DNA of 64,000 bases, taken from positions 7,509,001-7,573,000 of the forward strand of contig BSBM01000994.1 in NCBI GenBank assembly GCA_027924585.1, in the 5' to 3' direction. Below the pieces are notes generated by a model. The model saw nothing but the letters and a program-made list of their open reading frames with translations, searched no databases and was not told where the DNA came from. Both the position numbers and the translations under genes were made by a program. This document shows, in pieces, positions 44,397 through 56,331 of this stretch. Each line of letters begins with the position of its first letter. The first letter of the stretch is position 1. Origin of the DNA: Larix kaempferi (lineage: Eukaryota; Streptophyta; Pinopsida; Pinales; Pinaceae).

Positions 44397-46555
44397 TCAA
44401 AACTCAAGCTTTCTCTTGTTCTTTCCCGACGTTGATCCTCTAGGCACATCCCTAGGATCAATGTGCATCCCTGGATCCTGCAAATTAAATATCAATTGTT
44501 AAATTCAACTAACTATGTACACTAATACATTAGCTCAACAATTATCAACTGGTGCATGGAAAGTGCATGAAACACTTGGTCACTGAAGGACATCTCACCT
44601 CAACTGACAAAGGAGATTGCGTTGCTTGTGTAGCAGATGGAGCCGTCGGTTGAACATCCAGGATGGTCGAACCAGGGGGGCCAGGCACTGCTCCTGCTGG
44701 TGGTGGCTACAATGAAAAAATGTTGAAATAGTTAGAAATGCATGAATAAACAATAGGTCCAACAATAATAAACTATGTAAAGACAATGTTGAAATAGTTA
44801 CATACCTGTGTGTGATCAGTCGCCATTGCAGATGTGACACTAACTGCTACATCAACCATCGATGTGAGGTTCTCAGTAGACAACTCGGGTTCCTGATGCA
44901 GTAAACATGCAATTCAAACATTAACAAAAATGATTTATGCACTGGATTTCAAGTTAAACAACAAATATCATCGAAGGATATACATTACCATGGTGTGAGT
45001 AAGCCCATGGTCGTGGGAAGCAAGAGTCTTTCTAGGAGTAGAACGCCTCACATACACACGACCCTTGTTCACGAATGGCCTAGAGGGAGATACAAATCCA
45101 TGCAATGGGCCAGATGTCTCGGATGGTGCCTACAGTCAGCAAGTGTTCATGTAGTTAGACATGCATGATTCAACAAACAAACATGTATTTAAAAAATGTC
45201 ATTTTTAATTGTTTACCTGGATCCCAGATGTTTCAGGGGACGGTATGACCATGGGTACTACATCCACAATACCTTGCCCCAGTGAAGGATCTGCCATCTA
45301 CAAGTTTAATAATTGTAAATATTAGACCGTAGATAGCATTAATGAACTAAAATGTAAAGTATGTGGAAATTAACAAATTAACAAGTATTAAAAAACTGAA
45401 ATTTTAAAATGTTTACCTCGGTGTGAGATACGGCAATAGGTGGTATATAAGATGGGCCTACTGAATGGGTAGCATCATGCCCCCCTGTAGAGTCTGGAAC
45501 ATCCGGCTCTGGGGCGTCACTGCCGGCATAAAGCATCAACTGCAAGTTCACAAAATTAATATATTAGCTCAAACTATATATATGTGTACAAAGACGAAAA
45601 TAAATGAAGAATTTATTACAATTAACCATCAACATACCTCTCTCAAAAACCCACTGAAGGCAACATCTGAGGCAATACCATAGCAGGGACGACCACATGA
45701 TGTGCACTCGTGAGGATTAGTACTAGGATGGGGATGTGTCGATGGTCCTGCACTAGTGGATGGTCCTGATGGTCCTGCACTAGTGGATGGTCCTGATGGT
45801 CCTGCACTAGCTGATGGTCCTGCATGGTGACGAGCTGGTGTATGTACCACACCAGGGACAGATGTCCCTTCCTCACCCATATGTTGAACCATCGTGCCAT
45901 GGCGAACAACCACCCGTGCCAAACTCAAAAATGCATCCCGTGTCTGCGGAATAATGCGATGTGCTGGTGGGACATCTGGCCTAGGCAACTGCCTGCGAGG
46001 TGCAGGGATAGGGCGATCCTAGTCTCGAAGCCTGGCATTGGGTCGGTTTTGGGGCATCCCCCCACCGATCCCCTGAAACTGTAAGATGTCAAAATAGTTA
46101 ACGTGTTTATGCAACACGAACTCTGCGTACATCTTTCGAAGGAAATATAAGGGAATTTCCCTGTTGTTGTGTGGTGGCATATCAAAAACCATGTACCATC
46201 TGTCCATCCAGTTATCAACAAATGGTTGAAACATGCACCACTCAATGGAGATATGCGGCTTGCTTGCATTTGGGATTTCCCCCGTCCGAGGGTCCCTAAA
46301 CAATGCAAATATAAGCTCTTTGGATATTTTCAACTTTTTTACTGCATTGTAATCTAGCCCATCAGCATATTGTTGTCTTTTTCTTTCTCTATAAGATGCA
46401 ATATCATATAGGACATTCGTAGATTGTGAAATGGTGTCCACAATTGCATCCAAGGTTGATGCAAGTGAACGGCGAATCCTGTCACCACCACTAAAAGCTG
46501 CACTTATGCCCCTCAATTGGGCAAGCTCAATCAATATCTCGGCATTGGTATCCAT
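44397..46555 (-). CDS. Seven-exon gene of unknown function (one in-frame stop)
   Basis: Minus-strand exons: 46555-45638, 45539-45417, 45297-45217, 45129-44989, 44892-44806, 44706-44599 and 44477-44397. Each of the six introns (87-121 bp) has GT...AG ends and all are phase 0, so the exons have 306, 41, 27, 47, 29, 36 and 27 codons including the final TGA. Exon 1 encodes a folded-looking region (ELAQLRGISAAFSGGDRIRR, KISKELIFALFRDPRTGEIP, WMDRWYMVFDMPPHNN, YFLRKMYAEFVLHKHVNYFD), then a Pro/Arg-rich part and an Ala/Gly/Pro/Ser repeat (GPSTSAGPSG) ending in CTSCGRPCYG. Later exons are Pro/Ser/Thr-rich, and the C-terminus is KNKRKLEF, possibly a nuclear localisation signal. A TAG at 46019-46021 interrupts exon 1, likely a CAG change. 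A possible acceptor lies 8 bp before the ATG, so a 5' exon may exist. No domain recognised; it may be the accessory gene of a DNA transposon. Confidence 0.6.
45720..45825 (-). repeat. In-gene repeat coding GPS-T/SAG motifs
   Basis: TGGTCCTGCACTAGTGGATG recurs about every 30 bp within exon 1 of the seven-exon gene, encoding a low-complexity Gly/Pro/Ser/Thr/Ala linker of three to four units. Confidence 0.8.
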
Positions 46556-46565
46556 AGCCGCAACT

Positions 46566-48490
46566 GCAATAAAGACATTAATACGAAAATCATTAGAAAC
46601 ATATACATGGTATATAATGACGTCTCTTCAAAATTGAACATGTATTAAATCAAACTCACATAAGCAATTTAATGGCATTCACTTACATACATTTAAAACT
46701 TAAAATTAAACATTTGACAGTTAAAAAGTAAGTTAGTCAGATTGGCAGAGAGGAGGAGGAGGAGGATCAGGGCAGTGATGAGTTTGCATCTATGTGTCTC
46801 AATGTCTCATTGTGATTTGTGATTGTGAATGACAAATGTGTTGTGATTTGTGAATGATCTAATTTCTATTGAATATTTCATATTTGTAATTGTAAATGTA
46901 ATTTCTATTGAATATTTGTAATTGTAAATGTTAAATTTTATTGGATCTATATGTCTATATTTTTAAATTTTAATATATTTTAAAAATATATTAATTTCGA
47001 GGGTCACCGTGTCCTACGCGTCATAATTCCGGGGGTCACCGTGTCGAGTGGGGACCAGGGATCAAATTTGAAGGGTGGGGTCCCATTTCACTATGAAGGG
47101 ATATGAGATATTGAACACTATTGAAGGGCTATGAGAAATTTATTAATATTTATTCTATGTGTATATATGGATGTGTTCATGTTGCATGGATTGGATTCTA
47201 GGTTAACCGAGGCCTTTTTAGAGCAAAGAATGGGGTAATTACTATTTGGGAACAAGTTTTTTATCAAATGTAAATTGCGGTGATGGAAGATATTGAGGGT
47301 GCCACATGTTGTGGAGAAAGTAGTATTGATTCCTATGACGTAATAGAGAGTTCAAAAAGTCTGGTTTCAAGTATTGTCATGCGTAGCTCGATTGATTTTT
47401 CTCGCGCTAGGGTTGTAGCAACTGTTATGGCCATTACTGTTAAAAGGATTGATGGGGTGGAATCCCATGAAACGATGAGTTCTTTTGTTAAGACGTAGAT
47501 TCAGTGAAATTTGGTGGGAGTCTTATGTTCATTTTATGCGCAAAATTCGATTACTTGATTTTCTTGCATTGTTAACTCTCCTCCTAGTGATAGCTACAAT
47601 CTCTTATATAATTGTGAAGGTTATCAATCCACTCAATATATTAAAGTTGTAGTAGGCCAAAATCATCAACATATTTATTGTACTCACAAATGTTGACATT
47701 CCAATTTCTATGTAGAGCGCCCATTAACATTAGATTGTATGGGACATGTTTTTGAGGCATGATGTCATTATCTCATAACAACAAGCTTTTTATCCATAAA
47801 TATGTCATCTACAAGCCAATGGAATTGTTCCTAATCCTTTATAAAACTTTGTCATAATTATATCAATACCAACATCCCTACCTATTGACTTAGCTTAGAA
47901 GATATTACACCTTCGGATAACCAAACCTGATTCCAAGGTTGGTAATCATAAACGTAAAAGCATCATCATAAGGAAATAGCATGTTGTGTTGAGGAAATTC
48001 CTTTTTTTCCATTTCCTTCTCAGGATAATATTTGGTTGTGGATCATTTAAAATGTATAATTTATTTTAATATTGGGAAGCTAAATTCAAATTCATTAATA
48101 TATTAATATGATTTGATTTTTTTATTAATAATAAGTTATTCTTTTCATTTGAAAATGTAATAGTACATCAAAATTTCAATGTTTACTGACGTAGTAAAGT
48201 TGACAGGCTTTATTTTTCAGTGGATATAGTAGACCTGTAAATTCATAGGATGTCAAAAATCTAGTCAGCCTTGAAGTTGAGCTCCTCAAAGAAAACGAAT
48301 TTCTTTAAATATGTTTATGGCAGGCTAGCATTGCCAGCTTCGCTCCGCAAACTATCCTGGAGGACTGGAGGAGATAGGGTAGGTGGAACTTGGAAGTAGC
48401 TCAACCACAGTGGAATAGGGGTATAAGAAAAAGCTTGTTTCTATTCATGCAATATTATATATTGATGGTCGGAGCCATGGAAGCATGGAA
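46566..48490. other. No recognisable gene
   Basis: Upstream flank of the seven-exon gene. A GAGGAGGAGGAGGATCAGGG run at 46750-46770 (CT-rich on the gene's strand) could belong to its 5' leader. GGGTCACCGTGTC is repeated at 46999 and 47034. A plus-strand frame at 47280-47498 has no family signal. Confidence 0.4.
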
Positions 48491-48498
48491 TTCGAGCA

Positions 48499-48635
48499 TT
48501 GACTTGATACAACAAAGAAAACAAAAGGTGGAACTCGGGAGCTGCAGGATTGACTTGATACAACAAAGAAAACACAGGGTGTGAGGCTAGGAGCCATAGA
48601 CGGTAGGATTAACTTGATACAACAAAGAAAACACA
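48499..48635. repeat. Three-copy minisatellite
   Basis: TTGACTTGATACAACAAAGA followed by AAACACAGGG occurs at about 48499, 48550 and 48608, with variable spacers of 51 and 58 bp. Confidence 0.75.
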
Positions 48636-49780
48636 GGGCTATAGGTAGGGGCCACGGGCAGGAGCAACAACCTGCAACATTACAAGAAGTTTATGAATTG
48701 TGGATTTTGTCTGAAATGCCAAATTCGCGGGGGCACATTAACATAATATATTATACATTGAATACTCAATTAACTCACGGAGTCAGCATTCACGAATTGG
48801 TATGTGATAACTTGTAACTTGGTAAGCCCGCTATCAACAACACGTATGAGCCACCTTCCAGGTTTAATAATTTTGTTGATGCCATTAAATGTGTTAAACA
48901 CGTAAGCGCTCGCTACAAACACGAGAACTTCGAAGCGTTCAAGCCATGGGCTACTCAGTGTAAGCCCATCCACGTAAGTTGCTCAATGATATTATTAGAG
49001 GCCCAATGGTCCACGATCCATGGATGATCGAACACGTGGATATTGGAGAGTAACCGAGTCCCACTCCCAAGTCACCTAGCTAGTAGCCGCATTCCCAATT
49101 TCCCACTAAAAATTGTTGATGGGTGAAATTTGAAGCTACCCTTCTGTTGCAATTTTAAACAGTAGTGGTTAATTTAATTATTGAAGGGCTTACCATGAAA
49201 TTAAATTTTTTTTGCATGGTAAAATTTGAAGTGGCCTTCTATGACATGTGGGTAAAATTTGAAGTGGCCTGAAGGCTTCAAATTTGAAGCCTGGTGGGGA
49301 CACTCGTGTCCCGTGTCCTCGTGTCGGGTGACTTAGATGAATACATTGTAGAAAGGGGGGAGTTTTATTTTTTTCAATTTTTGGTTGGATTATGAATTTT
49401 TGAGTTTTTGAAAAGGGTTTCATTTTAATTATTCACTAATCTTGGTTGAGGGAGGTGTGAATTTAATTAGAAATTGGGTTATTCCCAATTTTATCAATAT
49501 TACAAAACTAGGTTGTTTTTAACCATAAAAAAATAGTAATTTGGGTTAAAAAATCACAAAAAAATGGTATGGGTGAATGAATTACCTGATTAGATGACAA
49601 TCCACAGGTGAATTTGTCTCCCCTCCAACTAAATCGAGCAACACGGATACTTGAGTGGGCCACAAACCGTCCTCGTCCAGGGTCAATTTTGCCTCTATTC
49701 GCGTTTCTGATGCGTGAGTGTCGCGGGTGGTCGGCAATCGTCAGGACTGTGTATTTAAATTCATTTTTAGTTTTACATAT
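48636..49780. other. No gene seen; repeated AAATTTGAAG motif
   Basis: GGTAAAATTTGAAGTGGCCT or a close variant occurs near 49122, 49217 and 49251, and an inverted pair GGCTTCAAATTTGAAGCC forms a perfect 18-bp palindrome at about 49273-49290. No coding sequence recognised. Confidence 0.5.
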
Positions 49781-49848
49781 CGCGTACGTGATTTGTAACT
49801 ACATAACGCGTACGCGTTTTGTAACTACATAACGCGTACGCGTTATGG
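49781..49848. repeat. Tandem palindromic CpG motif
   Basis: Two tandem 25-bp units of TTTGTAACTACATAACGCG plus TACGCG, each with the palindrome ACGCGTACGCGT, preceded by a partial unit ATCGCGTACGTGATTTGTAA. CpG is otherwise scarce in the surrounding AT-rich DNA. Confidence 0.85.
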
Positions 49849-50169
49849 TTACCTAGCCTATATGTCCAATGACATGTTAGGCTCGGGTCTTACCATGGCA
49901 GGTGCTAAATATCAGAAACGCATTATGTTTTAGGTATCAGGAACGAGATTTGAAAAAAGTAGCATTGCATCTAAAGTGACCCTCATCTTCTTGCACACAC
50001 CCTACAACTAGATCTCAAATACCTCATTATTCACCTTCTCATTTAGTAGGAAATATTTATACCTCTAAAGAGTCAAAGAGAAGTCCAAAAGTGTATCCAT
50101 TAGACATCAAAGAAGAAGACATTAACAATTTCATTTACAAGGGGATCTTATAAATATCAATCCACCAAC

Positions 50170-51060
50170 CCTTGGTGATTAAAACAAAAGGGAAGAGGAT
50201 GTCAATGCTTGGTTTCTAGGGATAAAGAATTATTATTATCTATAGAATTACTCATCCAATATAAAAGCCAAAATTGATATATATAATCTACATGGAAAAG
50301 CATCCATTTGATGGGACAAGTTAACACAATTTAATCACATCAATGAGAAAATAATTTCTTGGAGGAAATTCAAGATCTCTAATAGAGGTACCTTTCACAT
50401 AATTATTATGACAAAAATATGTAGAAGTTCTTTGAATTCGAACTAGGAAACATGACTATGGAGTAATATGAGAAAACATTTCTAAAGTTGTTGAGGTACA
50501 TTAGTATATTAGAGATGAGAAGGTAAATATGTAGAGGTTTCCAAGTGTATTACTTTCATCCTATGGAGATAAAATACAAGTTGGTGAACCAAAGACGCTT
50601 GCAGAGAGAATGAGGAAGAAATAATACTTGTATGATCCTAACAAAACTAGAGCAGAGTTTCAAAAGAGTTGGAGAGATATAAAGAAATAAAAACAAATAT
50701 CAAAGGAAGAATGAATTTAAATCTCCTTTCTTTAAAAACAATTCTAACACATGAATAAATTTATCTCCTTAGAGTGGATCCAAGATGGTAGAATCTTTAA
50801 GGAAAAGAGTAATGCAACTAGTCAAATGTTGGGAATGTGAAAGAGATCAATGTTTATATATAGTCCTCATAGGGAAGAAAAAATGGGGAATATGCATAAT
50901 ATCTAATAAGAAACTATAGTGGAATATAAGATAAGGAGAATTCCAAGAATATACAATCAAAAAACATACCATCAATCCAAAAAGGTAATATTGGACTGAT
51001 GGTAAGGTTGAAGGTAATATTTCCAACCAAACTATTGCAATTGCACCAAGAGGCGCATCT
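50170..51060 (+). pseudogene. Ty3/gypsy gag remnant
   Basis: Decayed plus-strand gag with many stops and several frameshifts. Recognisable fragments in family order: EEDVNAWFLGIKNYYYL, KIDIYNLHGKASI, NEKIISWRKFK, DKIQVGEPKTLAERMRKK, a degraded zinc-knuckle region ending SPHREEKMGN, and IPRIYNQ near the expected gag-protease junction (about 50950). These resemble the gag region of plant Ty3/gypsy elements. The matching RT-RNase H part lies at 52745-54015 on the same strand, so both are probably one element of about 4 kb or more, interrupted at about 51060-52740. Confidence 0.6.
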
Positions 51061-51678
51061 ATAATCTAGTACGGGGAGATGTTGTCACATTACATTATGT
51101 AACGTAACGTTCCCAACCACATTGGAAGAGATGTTGTCATGTTAATGTAATATAGTGTTCCAACATAGTAATAATTGAGCCCACATACATTTTAATTAAA
51201 ATTTTAATTAAAATTTTAATAATATCTTTTAGAGAATAGGAAAACGTAATAAGTAAAACAATGTAAAAAAATTAAAAAGTAAAAAATTGTAAAAAAATAA
51301 AAAGTAAAAAAATGTAGAAAAATTTAAAAGTAAAACAATGTGTTAAATAGTCAAAGTATTATTTAATGTGGTAGATTGGGATGACTTTAAAATATGTGTT
51401 TTTAACTACTAAAAATAATATTAATATTAATAGCATTGATATTATTAATATTAATGCTAATTAGTATTGAGATTTCCACTTTAATATTAATACTTAATAC
51501 TTATTTATATTATCTTACTTAATTTTCTCTCAAAAATTTGGGAATATGATTCATTTCTGGTTGGAGTTGAAGAGTTTTGAAAGCTGAACCGACAGACCTA
51601 ACTGAAGGGTTTTGAACTAAACGGACTCACCTGCACCTCTCTTTATTTACTCACCTGGATTGCAACTCTTCCCTCATC

Positions 51679-51730
51679 TTTTTTGTCCTGATGATGAATC
51701 TAGCTTAGGATTCGAAACGTCGACTCAAAA
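51679..51730 (+). ncRNA. Candidate type I hammerhead ribozyme
   Basis: Conserved core elements occur in order: CTGATGA (51688-51694), stem II GAATC/GATTC (51696-51700 with 51709-51713) around an 8-nt loop, GAAAC (51714-51718), and GTC (51719-51721), the expected cleavage triplet. Stem I can form from 51679-51687 with 51722-51730: three pairs (GTC/GAC), a 2x2 internal loop, then four T-A pairs. One extra base sits between CTGATGA and stem II, and stem III is minimal, both features reminiscent of hammerheads in Penelope-like elements. No PLE RT was seen nearby. A chance match is possible. Confidence 0.5.
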
Positions 51731-52073
51731 TGGATACCGTTGACATTCCGGAAACCTGTTCGTCAAACACCATCCACCACCATGGAAATCTTAGATCTTT
51801 ACCCAAAATAAGTTTTATAGGAAAAATAAAAAATAAAACAATGTAGAAAAATTAAAAAGTAAAACAATGTTAAGTAGTTAAAACTATGCATTAATAAACT
51901 TAAGTAAAATAATATAAAATAGTTAAAGGTGTATAGATCATTAAAATTAAATATGTCAAAATTGGTTATAATCATTAAGAAGAGTTTAGATAAATCTAAA
52001 TTGATTTTAATTGGTGTAAGAGCAAGTTATAGTTATATTGGTCTTATTTTGGTTGAAGTATTTAATAGGTGAA

Positions 52074-52370
52074 GTGAGGATCATATATCATTGTTGGTTT
52101 AGTAGGCTATTGGGATTAAAAGGAATATCAATTAGTTAGTAAAGGATTTTCCATTAAATATGAATGGACTCAATACTTTTGCACATTTGAACCTAATATA
52201 GCGAGGATCATATATCATTGTTGGTTTAGCACATTTGAACATAATATGGTGAGGATCATATATCATTGTTGGTTTAGTAGGCTATTGGGATTAAAAGGAA
52301 TATCAATTAGTTAGTAAAGGATTTTCCATTAAATATGAATGGACTCAATACTTTTGCACATTTGAACATA
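52074..52370. repeat. Tandem repeat, about 127-bp unit with a deleted middle copy
   Basis: GAGGATCATATATCATTGTT begins units at about 52076, 52203 and 52252. The first and third units are full length (GTAGGCTATTGGGATTAAAA through TTTTGCACATTTGAAC); the middle one lacks the roughly 80-bp centre. Confidence 0.85.
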
Positions 52371-52744
52371 ATATTACCTTATTCATATTCACATGATGTT
52401 AATATTGGAATGGGTTTTTTTTTTATATAATTTATGTGGTTTTAGATTTTTATAACAAGATTTTGACTTGTTTTAATAATGAAGTAAATAAAAAAAATAG
52501 TGAAAGGAATTCCAACGTATATTTCTATAAAAAAATTGCAATTGGGAAATTGAAGAGATGCTTTGGAAAAGGGTGCCAATGATATGCATCCCATAAAGAA
52601 GAGAGAACAAAATATAGAATCCCAAATCTTGAGGACTTCCGAGTGTTGCAGGAATTTGTAGATTTGTTTAAGGAAATACCAAAATTGTGAATAAAAAAGC
52701 AAATTGATTTTTCTACTGATTTGGTTCATGGCATTTCCAGTCTC

Positions 52745-54015
52745 TAACACTCCATATAGAATGAGTACACTAGAATTAAAGGAGTTGGAAATAGGGTTAG
52801 AATAAATGTTAAAGAAATGTATATACTCTCAAGTGTCTCTCCTCATAGAGCATCAATAATTTTTTAATTTTTTGGAGAAGAAGGATGGAACCTTGACTTT
52901 GTGCATTAATTTAAGATAGATAAATAAGAGAACTGTGAAGAATAAATATCTTCTACCTGGATTTAATGACTTATGTTATCAACAAAGAGAAGGAAAAGAA
53001 TATCAAACATAGACTTGAGTTATAGCTACCATAAGATAAGAATAAGGTAGGGAGACATTAGTAAGAAACTTTTAGGACTAGGAATGGATGCTACAAGCTC
53101 GTAGTAGTGACATTTGTCTTGAAAAATATAGAAGTAACTACCATGTTCTTAATGATTGTAGCTTTACGTAGTATTTGGAAAAAAAAATCATTGTGTTCTT
53201 GGATGGCATTCTTATTTACTCAAAATCAAAGGAGAAGCATGAAGGACACTTGAGGCTAGTAATACAAGTGCTAAGAGAGTATCAAATTTATGTTCAATTA
53301 ATAAAGTGTTCCTTCTATCATAGTCAAATTCATTGTTTGGAAAATATTATTTATGAAGAAGGCATATCAATGTATCCAATAAAGATGGATTTCATAATGG
53401 GATGGTCTACACCAAAAAATATTTCAAACATGAGACCATTCATTGGATTGGGTGGGTACTATATAAGGTTTATAGAAGGATCATCCAAGATTTCTCATCC
53501 AATTACATTTATACAAAATAAATGAATTAAGTTTGAATGGACATTAGAGTGTGAGGAAATATTTCACATGCTAAAGGAATTGCTCGCCAGTGCACCTATT
53601 CTTATATTTTTTTATATCCAACTGGATATTTTGTGATTTTTATAAATTCTTGCAAAGAAGGAATTGCTGAAAGTTTTACTTAGAATGGGCATGTGGTTTT
53701 CTTTGAATGTACAAAGCTTAAGGATCATGAGAATAATTATGTTACACATTATTAGTTCTTGTTTCCATAATTCCTACATTGAATATGTGGATACATTATC
53801 TGATGGGGAGAAAATATGAGCTATTAACATATCATAAGAACCTAAAATATTTATTTCAATAACAAATTTTGAAAATTAGGCAAACAAGATGGTTGGAATT
53901 TATTTGTGAATATGATTTAGATATCAAACATATTTGAGGGAAATAAATCAAATTCAAGTCAACAAACTCAATATAATATTACATGCAATGCATGCTACAA
54001 CTATTAGCATGTCTC
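52745..54015 (+). pseudogene. Ty3/gypsy reverse transcriptase-RNase H remnant
   Basis: Plus strand. RT begins with PYRMSTLELKELEIGLE and EKKDGTLTLCINLR (52748-52915). An open stretch at 53175-53525 carries the catalytic block IVFLDGILIYSKSKEKHEGH, where the second Asp of the usual DD is Gly, then GLGGYYIRFIEGSSKISHPI. RNase H and connecting sequence follow: KFEWTLECEEIFHMLKELLA, then fragments equivalent to the DHKNLKYL and RWLEF blocks up to HAMHATTISMSHQ (about 54010). The order RT then RNase H with these motifs is diagnostic of Ty3/gypsy. Numerous stops; a gap between about 52980 and 53175. Non-functional. Confidence 0.85.
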
Positions 54016-54924
54016 ATCAACCAGTGTTGTGTTGTCACATTTTGTAATGGCCACTTCATAGACACCATGGATTGTGATGTCTCACCAATAGAATTTTATT
54101 GCCTCATCCTCATCCTCCCCTACCAATAGCAATGCCAAGATCTATACGATGCTCACTGCAACACCTACACTCTTTTCAAATACAATCATTCCTATCAACT
54201 CATTGTTGCAACTACCCATTGTCCTCGTTCCAATGTAGGGCAATAACTTAGCCTTCAAAAAATTGTCTCTTCACGTATGCCCTAAAATCCTCCACCCACA
54301 TTGATAACTCACCCCTTCATTATATCACCTTACTCCCTTTCCATATCGTTTCAACCCCTTTTCCATCCTAACATCTATTTTCATTACTCTGTCTCACATT
54401 CAATCCCCTATATCTTCTCTCCAACTCCTCTTCTGAATTCTTCTATGACCTAGTCTCTCCCTTCTCCAGCTGATTTCGATAGGTAAAAAACACCTAGACA
54501 AAACCTCTTGTTCTATAACTATGAAAGAGGATCCACCAACCCAACAACACACTCAACGGCTAGTCACTACCCCTTTTCACTATGAGAGAGCTCTTAGTAT
54601 TAATGTTGTACTCTTCACATGAAGGAATATAGTTTCGCTTCAAGTGATCTTAAGTATCACCACATATTTATGGGGCACACTCTCCAAGAATCTCTTAAGG
54701 TTGGTTGATAGGCCCCATCATGGTCAGAAGTTCCAACCCTCCCACCTTGTTTTGAAGGCATGGTTTTAGTATCCCAAGACAATACTACTACATCACGTAA
54801 CAGGTGAATTCATAGACAAAACCTACTGCACTGAATTCCGTGATCTCCACACCACCATCGATCTCATAATTTTGGTGAAGCATATCTATAGGTCTACACA
54901 TACCCTCTTTTCTGATAGCACATA
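54016..54924. other. No recognisable gene
   Basis: The plus strand is C/T-rich with short CTCATCCTCATCCTCCCCTA-type runs. It may contain decayed 3' sequence of the gypsy element; no LTR was identified. Confidence 0.4.
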
Positions 54925-54932
54925 GTAGCGAT

Positions 54933-55223
54933 CAGGGAAATTTTTAGGGGCGAAATTTCGCCAATTGGCTATTTTTAGGGCATTTTTTCAAAACATAAAT
55001 TCACAATTTGGTCATTTTTAGTCTCTAATATCGCCTATATTTACATAAAATATGTTTTTTTTATCATAATATTGGCCAAAAATTACAAGTTTCAATAGTA
55101 ACTTGTATGTTTCATATTTAATATTCGTCTACCAATCTACACATATGTTTTTTTTTCAATCCAAAATAATCGCCTAAAATAGTAAACTTAAGTATACTTT
55201 TATAATCCTTAAAAAATACCCTG
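54933..55223. mobile_element. hAT-type MITE with perfect 8-bp TSD
   Basis: 291 bp, AT-rich, begins CAGGGAAATTTTTAGGG and ends CCTTAAAAAATACCCTG, giving imperfect terminal inverted repeats of about 17 bp with the CAGGG/CCCTG ends usual for hAT elements. GTAGCGAT is duplicated perfectly on both sides (54925-54932 and 55224-55231), the 8-bp size characteristic of hAT insertion. No coding capacity. Confidence 0.9.
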
Positions 55224-55231
55224 GTAGCGAT

Positions 55232-56331
55232 AGAATAATATCTCTATGATGTCTAGGATCACTCTTTACCAACTTAAATTTATCACCTACACATTCAGAT
55301 TACACCTACTTTGAACCCCAGGGTTTCATGGCATTTTGTCCATTTAAAGATTGATCATAAGAAACAACTATTACTCCACACACATTCTGGGCTATACTTA
55401 CTTCTTAGTGTCACAACCTCTCACACAGTACCTCCAAATGGGATACATCATCTACACATCTCTAAGACACCTATATATCTTATCTTGTTACTATCAGATA
55501 CTTGGGAGCTCCATGCAAACAATCCATACCTTTTTTTGGTTCCTCTCCTTCAACCATTGAGGGTGACACATCACACTCTCTCCCACACTCCATATTGACA
55601 TCAAGCCAGTATATTGGCATCTTAGTTTCCCTATGGGGTAGGGTTTCACATAGTTTGTTGCAAATATTTTCATCCTTTCACGAAGAGAGACACCTACTTT
55701 CACACTAGACATCCCATTGTCCCTTTGTAGGTAGCATCACACATCCATAATGTGGTTTATGGATGCCTTTTAATCTTTATGTTATGATGCATTGGGATCA
55801 CACGTATGGTACATAGTATTTTTTCCAAATCCAAGTATATGTTCATATTTTGTAGTAAACCATCTAAGCAATTCATGTTATGATACCACCATGATCGGTT
55901 CATTCTTCGAGGATACTATCTATTTTCCATAGAGCCACACCATCTCATCTCTAGATCATCAACATTCATCTCCAGCAAGTTCAAGCAACCTTTTGTATGG
56001 CTTAATTCTTAAGCCAAGAGAAAAATGGGGATGCGTTTAAGCTAAAATAGGGGGAAATAATGTAGAGAGTAAATAGGGTAACCTCCCCAATCAGGTCACA
56101 CCTCTCAACAAGGCCACTCCTAGTCCATATTCCAAGAAGGACGATCTGGGCATCATCCCCATGAAGGACACATCTCGTAATGGTCTCATCCTTCTTTTCA
56201 AGATTTCCATTAACCTGAGTGTAATTGTGTGTATTCATGTATATGCATCTTTCTAGCCCTCGCAATGTGTGCATGAGTTCTTTAATATTTCTTCATCTTG
56301 TGGACATATTGTAGTTTTATATAAAGGCTAG
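55232..56331. other. No recognisable gene
   Basis: Short frames on both strands (for example 55311-55598 plus, 56002-56274 minus) show no domain. Nothing repeated was identified. Confidence 0.4.

Larger units (their letters stand above)
51061..52744. other. AT-rich sequence between gypsy gag and RT, with inserted material
   Basis: The protease and early RT codons expected here are absent. Present instead: poly-AT sequence with AAAAAGTAAAACAATGTA repeats (51240-51350, 51820-51910), a less AT-rich block at 51535-51810 with the hammerhead-like motif, and a tandem repeat at 52074-52370. Confidence 0.5.
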
